From positions 1 to 64,000 of the forward strand of contig JAXMBZ010000014.1 of the NCBI GenBank assembly GCA_046349615.1: DNA of 64,000 bases, given 5' to 3'. Within the stretch, counting starts at the first letter, position 1. Every line of letters begins with the position of its first letter. The notes under the pieces are model-generated. The model was not told the origin of the DNA and did not search any database. It saw only the letters and a list, made by a program, of their open reading frames with translations. Positions 52,098 to 60,492 of the stretch are shown here, piece by piece. Position numbers and translations under genes: made by a program. The DNA comes from JADJNY01 sp046349615. GTDB taxonomy: Bacteria; Planctomycetota; UBA1135; GCA-002686595.

Positions 52098-54352
52098 CAC
52101 TTCCCCCCACTCCACTTCGGCAAGTCGTGGAGCTTCTCGCGCGCCTCCGCGCTCACCGGCACGCCCCACTTCTCGAAGAACGGCCCGAGGTCCTTCCCGA
52201 CTGCGCGCGAGAAGCGCGTCATCCATTGGTCGCGCTTCTCCATCTCCGTCTTCGGCTGCTCGGCCTTCGCGAGCGCGCGTTCCGCGACGAACACCTGCGT
52301 GAACGGCGCCCACCCGAACGCCTCGCGCAGCTCGACGTACATCCCGAGCGCGAGGAACGGGTCGTCGCACCACTGCGCGTACGAGGCGCCCTTCGCGAGG
52401 TAGTCCGCGGTCCGCTTCGCGCGCGTCTCGAGCGCCTCGTGGCCCGTCGCCCAGTCCTTCCGTTGGCACAGCACGTCGAGCGCGTACAGCACGAACACGT
52501 TGTTCGTCACCTCGCCCGTGCCTTCGAACGTCCACGCGTCCTCTTGATGGTTGTGCCCGAGCTCGTGGAGCAAGCCCCACGGTCCCTGTTTCATCTTCTC
52601 GAGGCTCGTCATGTCCGGCACCGCGTCGAGGAACGTCATGATCGGATAGCCCGAGTGCATGTAGCCCGCGCTGATCATCACGTCGGGCACGTAGCGCTCC
52701 GCGCTCTCGCGCTCGTGCGGGAGCCCCGCGAAGTCCGCGTACGCGTCGAGGATCCGGTCCCACCACTCCATCAACGCCTTCGGATCGTCGAGCGCGCGGA
52801 TCGCCTCCGACGGCACTGCGAGCACGAACTTCGACGTCGCGAGCTCGGCCCACGGCGCGGGCTTCGAGCGCAGCTCCTTCCTCCACGCCTCGTTCGTCGT
52901 CGCGCCGAGCACGAAGAGCGGCGCCTCGACCGCGTTCGCGATCGTCACGGACACGAGGCCGTGCCCTTCGTCCGCGCGCGCGACCGTCTTCGGACGCCGC
53001 TTCCCCCGCGCCGCGTTCGGCACGTCGAGCTCGACGAGCCCGCCGAACGCGCTCGCGATCTCCGTCGTCGCGTGCTCGAGCTTCCACGCGCGCGAGATCT
53101 CCGGCATGCGCGGCCACGGCTTGTCCCAGATCGAATCGGTGTGCACGCCGATCCGCACCTCGAGGCCGAGCGCGAGCGCGCTCTCCGGCACCGTCACGGT
53201 CACGCGCTCGCCCGGCGCCGCGTAGAGTCCGGTCGAATGCCAGCGCGGCACGCTCACGTCGACGTCGACGGAGCGCGTCACGCGCGGCGCGTCCTTCGCG
53301 ACGGCGCCGGGGAACGCCGCGGCGCTCGGGTGCGCGACGACGCGCTCGACGGGCGCGTTCCGCAGCTCCATCGCCTCGAACGCGAGCGTCACACGCGCGC
53401 GCAGGTCGTCCTCCGCGATCGGATGCTCGGGCGACGGCTGTTTCGCGGCGCCCGGATCGCGCGCGAGCTCCGCGAGCTTCGGCCGCAGGAGCGCGTCGTC
53501 CGCGGGCAGCACGCGCAGCGCTTCCATGAGCACGTCGAGCGCCTGCCTGCGCGCCTTCTTGTCGAGCTTCTCGCCGCCGACGAGCGCCGCGAACGCGCGT
53601 CCGGCGTGCGCGAACTCGCGCGGCGCGTTCGTCGTGAAGCGCTTTCCGTCGCCGGGCTCGCACCCGCCGTCCGCGAACGCGAGCCCCGCGCGCGCGACGA
53701 TGCGATTGACTTCGTTCGTGACGAGCTCGCGCCCGCTCACCTGCATCCAACCCCAACCCGGCACGCCGGAGAGCAGTGCGCCGCCGTCCGCGATCCACGC
53801 GGTGAGGGCCGCGATCTCGTCCTCGCTGAATTCCTGCCGCGTCGCGAGCACCGCGTCGACGTCCGCGAGCTTCGCGCGCCAGTCGTCCTCCGCGCGCACG
53901 CACGCGAAGCGCGGACCGTCGAGCGCGCCCGCGAGCGCGGCGTCCCACACGAGCAGCCGCCTCGGCGCGCCCTTGCGCTCGCGCGCGGCCCACGCGATCA
54001 GGTTCTCGACGAGCGCGCGCGTCGGCGCGTCCTCGAGCACGCTCTTCGACAGGTACGAGTGCCCGAAGAGCACGACGCGTCCCTTCCCGAGCGGTCCCGC
54101 GCCGACGAGCGGCACGCGCGTGCCTCCGCCGCCGTTCCCCTCGACGACGACGAACGCCTTCTCGCCCCACACCGCGATCGAGCCCGGGCTCCCGTTCGTG
54201 CGGATCGAAGCGACGCCGCGCACGAGCTCGGCGCGCGCGTCAGCCGCCGCGGCGGGTCGCGCAGCCGATTCTCCGGGCGTCGGGAGCGCGGTGGACGCGG
54301 TCCGTCCGAGGAGCAGGACGAGGAAGAGGAAGAGCCAAGGTCGTGCGTGCAT
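52097..54352 (-). CDS. Exported M60-like (enhancin/SslE-type) metallopeptidase
   Basis: 751 residues from ATG 54352 with signal peptide MHARPWLFLFLVLLLGRTAS. An N-terminal glutamine-amidotransferase-like/TCAF-type region ('VVLFGHSYLSKSVLEDA', 'ALTAWIADGGALLSG') is followed by beta-sandwich and then the gluzincin domain: H596-E-L-G-H600 in 'GLLHELGHNHQ' and the downstream Glu in 'WTFEGTGEVTNN'. M60 enzymes cleave mucin-like O-glycoproteins. Substrate here unknown, but a secreted glycoprotease is the best guess. Coupled to the duplicated lipoprotein and divergent from the potassium channel. Confidence 0.9.
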   Translation of the reverse strand: MHARPWLFLFLVLLLGRTASTALPTPGESAARPAAAADARAELVRGVASIRTNGSPGSIAVWGEKAFVVVEGNGGGGTRVPLVGAGPLGKGRVVLFGHSYLSKSVLEDAPTRALVENLIAWAARERKGAPRRLLVWDAALAGALDGPRFACVRAEDDWRAKLADVDAVLATRQEFSEDEIAALTAWIADGGALLSGVPGWGWMQVSGRELVTNEVNRIVARAGLAFADGGCEPGDGKRFTTNAPREFAHAGRAFAALVGGEKLDKKARRQALDVLMEALRVLPADDALLRPKLAELARDPGAAKQPSPEHPIAEDDLRARVTLAFEAMELRNAPVERVVAHPSAAAFPGAVAKDAPRVTRSVDVDVSVPRWHSTGLYAAPGERVTVTVPESALALGLEVRIGVHTDSIWDKPWPRMPEISRAWKLEHATTEIASAFGGLVELDVPNAARGKRRPKTVARADEGHGLVSVTIANAVEAPLFVLGATTNEAWRKELRSKPAPWAELATSKFVLAVPSEAIRALDDPKALMEWWDRILDAYADFAGLPHERESAERYVPDVMISAGYMHSGYPIMTFLDAVPDMTSLEKMKQGPWGLLHELGHNHQEDAWTFEGTGEVTNNVFVLYALDVLCQRKDWATGHEALETRAKRTADYLAKGASYAQWCDDPFLALGMYVELREAFGWAPFTQVFVAERALAKAEQPKTEMEKRDQWMTRFSRAVGKDLGPFFEKWGVPVSAEAREKLHDLPKWSGGK

Positions 54353-54446
54353 CGTCGCGGAGGTCCTGGGGCGGTTCGTGCGCAGCGTACCTCCGCGCGC
54401 CGCGCCCGCCACGCACGAGATCCGCGCCCCGCCACCACTCCGGGGT

Positions 54447-55541
54447 ATGGACACGCGGCGATGTGCGCCTTTTCATGCGCGCGTGCCGAGCCCGAGCCCC
54501 TTCCCCCTCTACCGGCGTCTGCTCGTCCCCGCGCTCGTCGTCCTCGCCGTCGTGTTCGTCGGCACCGCCGGCTACCACGTGCTCGGCGCGGGGCGCTGGT
54601 CGTGGGGCGACTGTCTCTACATGACGGTGATCACGCTCGCGACCGTCGGCTACAGCGAGGTGCTCGACGGGCTCGCGCAAGTCGACTTCGGGCGCGGCTG
54701 GACCGTCCTCCTGATCCTCTTCGGCTCGGGCTCGCTCCTCTACTTCCTTTCCACGGCGACGGCGATGCTCGTCGAGGGCGACCTCGGCGGCTTCCTCGAG
54801 AGGCGACGCATGCAGCGCGAGATCGACGCATTGAACGGCCACGTGATCGTGTGCGGAGCGGGGACGACGGGCATCCACGTCCTCGAAGAGCTGACGCGCA
54901 GCAAGACGCCCTTCGTCGTGATCGACGTCGACGCGGCGCGGCTCGAGCGGCTGACGCGCGAGGAGTTCCCCGGGCTCCATTCGCTCGTCGGCGACGCCGC
55001 GGAGGACGCCGTGCTCGAGCGCGCGGGCATCGAGCGCGCGCGCGGCGTCGTGTCGGCATTGAGCGACGACCGGAGCAACCTCTTCGTCACCGTGACGTCC
55101 CGCGCGCTCAACCCGAAGCTGCGCATCGTCGCGAAGGCGGTCGAGCACGCGACCGTGCCGAAGCTGCGGCGCGCGGGCGCGGACGCGGTCGTGTCGCCGA
55201 ACCAGATCGGCGCGCTGCGGCTCGTCGGCGAGATGCTGCGGCCGCGCGTCGTCAGCTTCCTCGACTCGACGCTGCGCGAGCGCGACGCGAGCCTGCGCAT
55301 CGAGGAGGTCGTCGTCACCGAGGATTCGCCGCTCGCGGGCCGCACGCTCGGCGAGCTCGCGGCGCTGCGCGGCCCCGAGATCGGCGTGATCGCGCTGCAG
55401 GAACCCGACGGCCGCTTCCGCCTGAACCCGCCCGCGTCGGAGCGCCTCGTGCCGGGCTGCGCGTTGATCGTGCTCGGCCACGAGACCGAGCTCGCGCGCG
55501 CGCTGCGTCCGCTGACTACGGCCGGTACCACCGGTACTTGA
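54447..55541 (+). CDS. Two-helix potassium channel with TrkA-N (RCK) and TrkA-C domains
   Basis: 364 residues from ATG 54447. TM1 at about 25-45, a pore loop with the K+ filter 'LATVGYSEVL', TM2 near 90-110. An RCK N-lobe follows ('HVIVCGAGTTGIHVLEEL', 'VVIDVDAARLERLTREEF'), then RCK_C ('EDSPLAGRTLGELAALRG'). This is the MthK/KefC-like layout of ligand-gated prokaryotic K+ channels; NAD(H) or ions may gate it. The 3' end overlaps the convergent CarF gene by 26 bases. Confidence 0.94.
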   Translation: MDTRRCAPFHARVPSPSPFPLYRRLLVPALVVLAVVFVGTAGYHVLGAGRWSWGDCLYMTVITLATVGYSEVLDGLAQVDFGRGWTVLLILFGSGSLLYFLSTATAMLVEGDLGGFLERRRMQREIDALNGHVIVCGAGTTGIHVLEELTRSKTPFVVIDVDAARLERLTREEFPGLHSLVGDAAEDAVLERAGIERARGVVSALSDDRSNLFVTVTSRALNPKLRIVAKAVEHATVPKLRRAGADAVVSPNQIGALRLVGEMLRPRVVSFLDSTLRERDASLRIEEVVVTEDSPLAGRTLGELAALRGPEIGVIALQEPDGRFRLNPPASERLVPGCALIVLGHETELARALRPLTTAGTTGT

Positions 55542-56295
55542 CGAGGTCCTCGCGCCGCGGCGCGCCGAAGAGCGGCACGAGCACGCGCTCGAGTCCGCGC
55601 CAGAAGCCGAGCCGATCGAGCACCGGGTTCACGAACGGCGTGACGACGCAGTAGCGCGTGTTCTTCTCGCCGGAGTGGTGCCCGCCGTGGTGCGCGGGTC
55701 GCTGCAGGAGACCGGACTTCCACAGGAGCTTCACGAGCATCGGCGCGCTCGCCGGCGCGTGACACCACTTGTGGATCTGGTTCGCGTGCGCGCCGACGAC
55801 CGCGAGGAGCACGACGGGCCCGGAGAGCGCGTGACACGCCCACGCGACGAGCACGATCAGCACGCCGGCGAGCGTGAGGTCCCAGTTGCTCGCGAACCAA
55901 CCGCGCTTCACGAACGCGGCCGCGTCGCGGTGGTGAAGCACGTTGGGCGCGACGATCCACGGACCGACGATCGGCGTCGACACGTCGAAGAAGGTGTCTT
56001 CGGCCCAGTGCACGAGCCCCGAGACGAAGTCGACGACGACGAGCGCGAGCACCCACCACGAGACGGCGATGGCGACGTTCAAGCGAAGTTCCTCGATGCG
56101 CGGACGCGGGCCCGAGTGTGCGCCCCAGCTGGAGAATTCGCGCTCCGCCGGAGTCCGCACGCCGCGACGCGGGCTCGCACGAGCCGGGGGGCGCGCCGCG
56201 GTTCGACCCGCGCCGCGGACTCTAGGGCGCGCGCCGCGCGTCCGCCGGCGAACCCCGCTCGCGCAGCAGCCTCGAAGCGCGAGCTCCGGACGCAC
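55516..56295 (-). CDS. CarF/TMEM189-type plasmanylethanolamine desaturase homologue
   Basis: 259 residues as the longest frame, but the first 70 are Arg-rich and the real start is probably internal, near 'RIEELRLNVAIAVSWWVL'. Membrane helices at about 73-95 and 130-165. The His motifs of the lipid-desaturase family (PF10520) are present: 'FVSGLVHWAEDTF', 'NVLHHRDAAAF', 'NQIHKWCHAP' and 'AHHGGHHSGEKNTRYCVV', and the ending 'NPVLDRLGFWRGLERVL' is typical. It should introduce the vinyl-ether bond of plasmalogens in the membrane, with di-iron, O2 and an electron donor. Substrate inferred from the family. Confidence 0.87.
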   Translation of the reverse strand: MRPELALRGCCASGVRRRTRGARPRVRGAGRTAARPPARASPRRGVRTPAEREFSSWGAHSGPRPRIEELRLNVAIAVSWWVLALVVVDFVSGLVHWAEDTFFDVSTPIVGPWIVAPNVLHHRDAAAFVKRGWFASNWDLTLAGVLIVLVAWACHALSGPVVLLAVVGAHANQIHKWCHAPASAPMLVKLLWKSGLLQRPAHHGGHHSGEKNTRYCVVTPFVNPVLDRLGFWRGLERVLVPLFGAPRREDLVKYRWYRP

Positions 56296-56304
56296 CGCGC
56301 GGTT

Positions 56305-57432
56305 TCACGGTCGTGCGAGGAGCGCGCTCCACCCGGGCGTCGTCGCGCGTTCGAGCCCGCGCTCCGTGCGAGCGACGACCTCGGCCTCGACGCCGGGCAG
56401 CGTGCGTGCGAGCTCGATCGCGCTCTTCGGTCCGAGCACGCCGAACGCCGTCGCGAGCGCGTCCGCGTCCGTCGCGTCGCGCGCGACCACGGTCGAGCGC
56501 GCGGCGTGCGTCAGCGCATGCCCCGTGCGCGGATCGACGACGTGCGAGTAGCGCACGCCGCCGAGCTCGACGAACTGCTCCGTGTCGCCCGACGTCGTGA
56601 CGCCGCAGCGCGCGAGCACGAGCACGCGCGGCGGCTCGCCGGATTCGCCCGCGATTGCGACGCGCCAACCGTCCGCGCCCGGCGGCGGCGCGCCGAGCGC
56701 GAGATCGCCGCTGACGTCGACGAGCGCGCGCTCGATGCCGAGCTCGCCGAGCTTCGCGAGCGCGCGATCCGCGCCGATCCCTTGCCCGATCGCGCCGAAA
56801 TCGAGGCGCATCCCGGGCTCCCACCCGTCGATCGACGCGTCGCGCGCGTCGATCGCGAGCTTCGCCCAGCCGACGTGCGTGCGCGCGGCCTCGAGCGCGT
56901 CGGCGTCGGGCAGAACGTGCTCCGCGCGCGCGCGGCGCCACAGCACGACGAGCGGACCGACCGTGACGTCGAACGCGCCGTGCGTGAGTTCGGACACGCG
57001 GCGCGCGCGCAGGAGCGACTCGACGAAGAGCGGCTCCCAGCCCTCCGTGCGCCGTTCTCCTCGCCGCGCGAGCTCGGCGACGACGGAATCGTCGCGGTAG
57101 TCGGAGAGCACGCGGTCGACGCGCGCGAGCTCGTCGAACGCGGCGCGCGCCGCCTGCCGCGCGGTGGAATCGTCGCGCGCCCAGAGCACGATGCGCGCCA
57201 TGCAGCCCATGTGGGCCTCGGCGAACTCGAACGACGCGAGCGCGCGCGCGTCCGCGGCATCGCGTTCGGCGTCGCGCTCGGCGTGACGCGCGACGACCTC
57301 CGCGGCCGCGCGAGCGCCGTCCTCGTCCTCTTCGGACTCGAATGCGCGACACGCCGTGAGCGCGAGCGCCGATGCGATCAGCGCGCGCCGCGCGAACGCA
57401 CGCGAGCCGCTCCGAGCGCGACGCGCGGACAC
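56305..57432 (-). CDS. apbE: Lipoprotein ApbE-type FMN transferase
   Basis: 375 residues from GTG 57432, two bases after the stop of the upstream oxidoreductase; this start gives a signal ending 'ASALALTAC' (lipobox). ApbE blocks: 'AHMGCMARIVLWA', 'MRLDFGAIGQGIGADRAL', 'ALVDVSGDLALG', 'VDPRTGHALTH' and 'DATDADALATAFGVLG'. It attaches FMN to Thr/Ser of extracytoplasmic flavoproteins. No obvious flavinylation substrate (DgxtsAT motif) is visible in this operon. Last gene of the three-gene operon. Confidence 0.92.
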   Translation of the reverse strand: MSARRARSGSRAFARRALIASALALTACRAFESEEDEDGARAAAEVVARHAERDAERDAADARALASFEFAEAHMGCMARIVLWARDDSTARQAARAAFDELARVDRVLSDYRDDSVVAELARRGERRTEGWEPLFVESLLRARRVSELTHGAFDVTVGPLVVLWRRARAEHVLPDADALEAARTHVGWAKLAIDARDASIDGWEPGMRLDFGAIGQGIGADRALAKLGELGIERALVDVSGDLALGAPPPGADGWRVAIAGESGEPPRVLVLARCGVTTSGDTEQFVELGGVRYSHVVDPRTGHALTHAARSTVVARDATDADALATAFGVLGPKSAIELARTLPGVEAEVVARTERGLERATTPGWSALLARP

Positions 57433-57434
57433 GC

Positions 57435-58619
57435 TCAACCCGCTCCGAGCGCCTCGCGCTCGCGCACGAGGAGCGCCGCGACGTCCGCGGCTTCGTCCAT
57501 CGAGGGCGACGTGCTCGTCTCGCCGCGCAGGATCGACGAGAGGAAGTGGCGCATCTCGCCTTGGTAACCGTCGCCGCTCGCGATCTCGACGGCCGTCGTG
57601 CGTCCCTCCTGGTGCAGGAGCAGCGGCTCGGCGCGCATCGAGTCGTACTCCGCCGTCGCCTTCGCGAACACGCCGACGTAACGCATGCGGAAGGGGAAAC
57701 CGCTCGTGTGATCCCAGCCGCCCTCGGCGACGACGTGGCGCGGGCCCTTGCGATAGCGATAGAGCGTCGTCACGTGGTCGAGGGCGCCGGTCGACGCGAT
57801 GGACGTCGGCGCGCCGAAGAGCCACTGCACGAGGTCCGCGTCGTGGATGTGCAGGTCGACGAGCGCGCCGCCGGAGCGCTTCGCGTCGCGGTAGAAGTCC
57901 GTCGCCCACGCGGGCGGGCTCGCGAGGCGCTGGAACACGACGCTCTCGAGCGCGCCGTACTCGCCGTCGTCGACGCGCGACTTGAGCCAGCGCCAGCCCG
58001 GCCAGAACCGCATGCACATCGCGGGCATCGCGATGCGGCCGGCCTTGCGCGCGGCGTCGGCGAGCTTCTTCACGGCCTTCGGGTCGAGCGCGATCGGCTT
58101 CTCCACCAAGACATGTTTCCTCGCCGCGAGCGCTGCGAGCGCGAGCTCGACGTGCGTGTCCGTGTGCGTGCAGATGCTGACGGAGTGCACGTTCGGGTCC
58201 GCGAACACCTCGCGCGGGTCGGTCGTCGTCTTCACGAGCGCGGGATCGAAGAGGAACTCGCCTTCGCGCGCCGTCTGGAGGTTGCCGCCGCCCGGTGCGC
58301 GCCCGTCGAGACGCTTCGCGTCGCGATCGGCGACGGCGACGAGCCTGCACGGCACGCCGCTCGCGCGCGCGTGCTCGAGCGCGCGCAGGTGCGTGCGCCC
58401 CATCAGCCCGAGCCCGATGACCGCGTGTCCGAGCTCGCTCGGCGCCGCGTCCGACTCGGCGGGCCGCGCGCTCGGCTTCGAACGCGCCGCGCGCTTCGTG
58501 CTCGCCCCAGGCGCTTCCTTCGCGCGATCGGAACTCGCCGTTCGCTTCGTCGTTCCCGCGAGCGACGTCTTGGCACGATCGGCGGAGCGTGCGTCCGCGC
58601 GCGACTTCCTCGCGCTCAT
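57435..58619 (-). CDS. Gfo/Idh/MocA-family NAD(P)-dependent oxidoreductase
   Basis: 394 residues from ATG 58619, which overlaps the TIM-barrel stop by four bases. An Ala/Lys/Ser-rich extension (1-60) precedes the Rossmann domain: 'HAVIGLGLMGRTHLRALEHA', 'VSICTHTDTHVELALAALAA', 'HVLVEKPIALDPKAV'. The C-terminal dimerisation fold has 'GGALVDLHIHDADLVQWLFG'. Such enzymes oxidise or reduce sugars, often at C3 to 3-keto sugars. The extension is not a standard signal peptide (no hydrophobic core), so cytoplasmic action is likely. Operon: TIM barrel, this gene, ApbE. Confidence 0.93.
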   Translation of the reverse strand: MSARKSRADARSADRAKTSLAGTTKRTASSDRAKEAPGASTKRAARSKPSARPAESDAAPSELGHAVIGLGLMGRTHLRALEHARASGVPCRLVAVADRDAKRLDGRAPGGGNLQTAREGEFLFDPALVKTTTDPREVFADPNVHSVSICTHTDTHVELALAALAARKHVLVEKPIALDPKAVKKLADAARKAGRIAMPAMCMRFWPGWRWLKSRVDDGEYGALESVVFQRLASPPAWATDFYRDAKRSGGALVDLHIHDADLVQWLFGAPTSIASTGALDHVTTLYRYRKGPRHVVAEGGWDHTSGFPFRMRYVGVFAKATAEYDSMRAEPLLLHQEGRTTAVEIASGDGYQGEMRHFLSSILRGETSTSPSMDEAADVAALLVREREALGAG

Positions 58620-59464
58620 CGCGCGCCTCCCGCCGAGGCGCCGAGCTCGCGTTCGAGCAGCGCGCGCGCCGTGCGGACGTCGTGCACGCGCTCGTTGCCC
58701 GCTTCGCGCTCGATCATCAGGTCGCAGTCGACGTGCGCGGCCTTCAACGCGGCGAAGAAGCCCTTCCAGTCGACCGCGCCCGTGCCGACGGGGACCTCCG
58801 TCCCCCACGCGCCCTTCTTCGTCGTCGGGCGCGCGTCCTTGACGTGCGCCTGGAAGACGCGCGCGCCGAGCGCGCGCAGCGCGGCGATCGGATCGCCCAT
58901 GCCGTACAGGATCAGGTTCGCGGGGTCGAAGTTGACGCCGACGTTCGGACGATCGAGCTCGGCGAGGACCTCGAGCAGCGTCTCCGCCGTCTCCTGCCCC
59001 GTCTCGAAGCCGACGCGGACGCCCGCCGCGCCGAAGACGTCGGCGAGCTCGCGCAGCCGCGCGACGAGCTTCGTGCGCTCAGCGCCGCGCTCGTGCGGCA
59101 GGAAGCCCGCGTGGAACGTGACGAGCGTGATGCGCAGCTTGCGCGCGAGCTCGGCGTTGCCCTTCGCGGCCGCGAGGTTGTCCTTCCACGTCGCGTCGGG
59201 CCGCACGCCGCCGGTCCTCGCGATCGACTCGAGCGTCGAGTAGTCCTCGCCGTGCATGCTCATCATGCCCGAGCGCACCTCGATGCCGGCGTCGTGGAGC
59301 TCGTCGATCGCGTGCTCCGCCTTCCACGCGCCGCTCTTCGCGACGCGCAACGGATCGAGGTGGAGCTGGCACGCGTCGAGGCCGGCCGCCTGCAGCTTGC
59401 CGATGAGATCGGCCGGCGACTCGGGTTGCAGGGACCAAGAACAAACGCCGATGCGACGGGACAT
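58616..59464 (-). CDS. Xylose-isomerase-like TIM-barrel sugar epimerase/isomerase
   Basis: 282 residues from ATG 59464. AP-endonuclease-2-type barrel: 'RRIGVCSWSLQPESPADLIG', 'VRVGFETGQETAETLLEVL', 'NVGVNFDPANLILYGMGDP', 'QAHVKDARP' and 'DLMIEREAG'. The Glu, Asp, His and Glu residues fit the divalent-metal site of the family. It could be an epimerase/isomerase or a 3-keto-glycoside lyase, as family members beside Gfo/Idh enzymes can be. First gene of the operon; divergent from the DUF1080-type lipoprotein at 59736. Confidence 0.92.
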   Translation of the reverse strand: MSRRIGVCSWSLQPESPADLIGKLQAAGLDACQLHLDPLRVAKSGAWKAEHAIDELHDAGIEVRSGMMSMHGEDYSTLESIARTGGVRPDATWKDNLAAAKGNAELARKLRITLVTFHAGFLPHERGAERTKLVARLRELADVFGAAGVRVGFETGQETAETLLEVLAELDRPNVGVNFDPANLILYGMGDPIAALRALGARVFQAHVKDARPTTKKGAWGTEVPVGTGAVDWKGFFAALKAAHVDCDLMIEREAGNERVHDVRTARALLERELGASAGGAR

Positions 59465-59735
59465 GCGGGAGCTCTCGAGAGGACGGACGCGCGTTGCCCT
59501 GGGCACCCGCGGGGGCGCACAGTCTAGAGGACGCGTGGCGACTGCCAAGCCGCCCCCGCCGGGCGCGCGCCAAGGGTTTCATCGGCGCCGTGGAGCTTTC
59601 ATCCGTGTCGCGGCGCTCACGACCGCTCCGCGGGCTTCCGGGCGCTGGAGTGTCGCGCTCCCCCGTTCGGCCCCGCCGCGCGCCCCGTCGCAGGTGTCCG
59701 TGGAGCCCGCTAGGCTCCGAGCCCTGGAGGTACCC

Positions 59736-60410
59736 ATGCTTCGCATCGAAACGTCTTCCCTCATGCTCGCTCTCGTCCTGTCCGCCGGTTGCGCCGCGAC
59801 GAAGGGCTTCCCCGCTCCGCGCACCGCATCCGAGTCCTTCGACGCGTCGGCGTCCCTGCCCGCGGGGTGGAGCCCGGCGAGCACGAACGGCGGCGCAACG
59901 CCCGCTCCGTGGATCGTGCACGCGGACGCCACCGCGCCCTCCGGCCCGAACGTGCTCGCGTCGCTGCCGAGCGACGACGCGCCGCAAGACGGCTTCAACC
60001 TCTGCTGGACGACGAGCGTCGGCTTCGAGGACGGCGTGATCGAGGCGCGCGTGCGCGCCGACGGCGGCGAGGTCGATCAGGGCGGCGGCCTGATCTGGCG
60101 CGCGCTCGGACCGGACGACTACTACATCTGTCGCTACAACCCGCTCGAGTCGAACTTCCGCGTGTATCTCGTCGCAGGCGGTGTGCGCCGCCAGCTCGCG
60201 ACCGCGCACGTTCCGGGCGACGGAAAGGGCTGGCACGCGCTCCGCGTCGAGCACGTCGGCGGGCGGATCGTCTGCATGCTCGACGGAACGGTGAAGCTCG
60301 AGGCGCAGGACGACACGCAGCCGCACCGCGGCGGAGTCGGGTTCTGGACGAAGGCGGACGCGCGGACGAGCTTCGACGACCTCCGCGTGACGCCCGCCGG
60401 AGCCCGCTGA
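59736..60410 (+). CDS. Small DUF1080/concanavalin-like lipoprotein
   Basis: 224 residues from ATG 59736, with GGAGG upstream. Lipoprotein signal MLRIETSSLMLALVLSAGC. One jelly-roll domain with 'GFEDGVIEARVRADGGEVDQ', 'GGGLIWRALGPDDYYICRYN' and 'WHALRVEHVGGRIVCMLDG', as in single-domain relatives of the 3-keto-disaccharide hydrolase fold. Catalytic residues are not known to me, so it may be a binding protein. It heads a plus-strand pair with the gene at 60493 and is divergent from the epimerase operon. Confidence 0.88.
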   Translation: MLRIETSSLMLALVLSAGCAATKGFPAPRTASESFDASASLPAGWSPASTNGGATPAPWIVHADATAPSGPNVLASLPSDDAPQDGFNLCWTTSVGFEDGVIEARVRADGGEVDQGGGLIWRALGPDDYYICRYNPLESNFRVYLVAGGVRRQLATAHVPGDGKGWHALRVEHVGGRIVCMLDGTVKLEAQDDTQPHRGGVGFWTKADARTSFDDLRVTPAGAR

Positions 60411-60492
60411 TCGAAACGGGCGCCGCGGACACGGCGGCGGGCGTTAGAGTGCCGCACTCGAACGTCCGCCTCGGCCCCGCTCCGATACGCAA

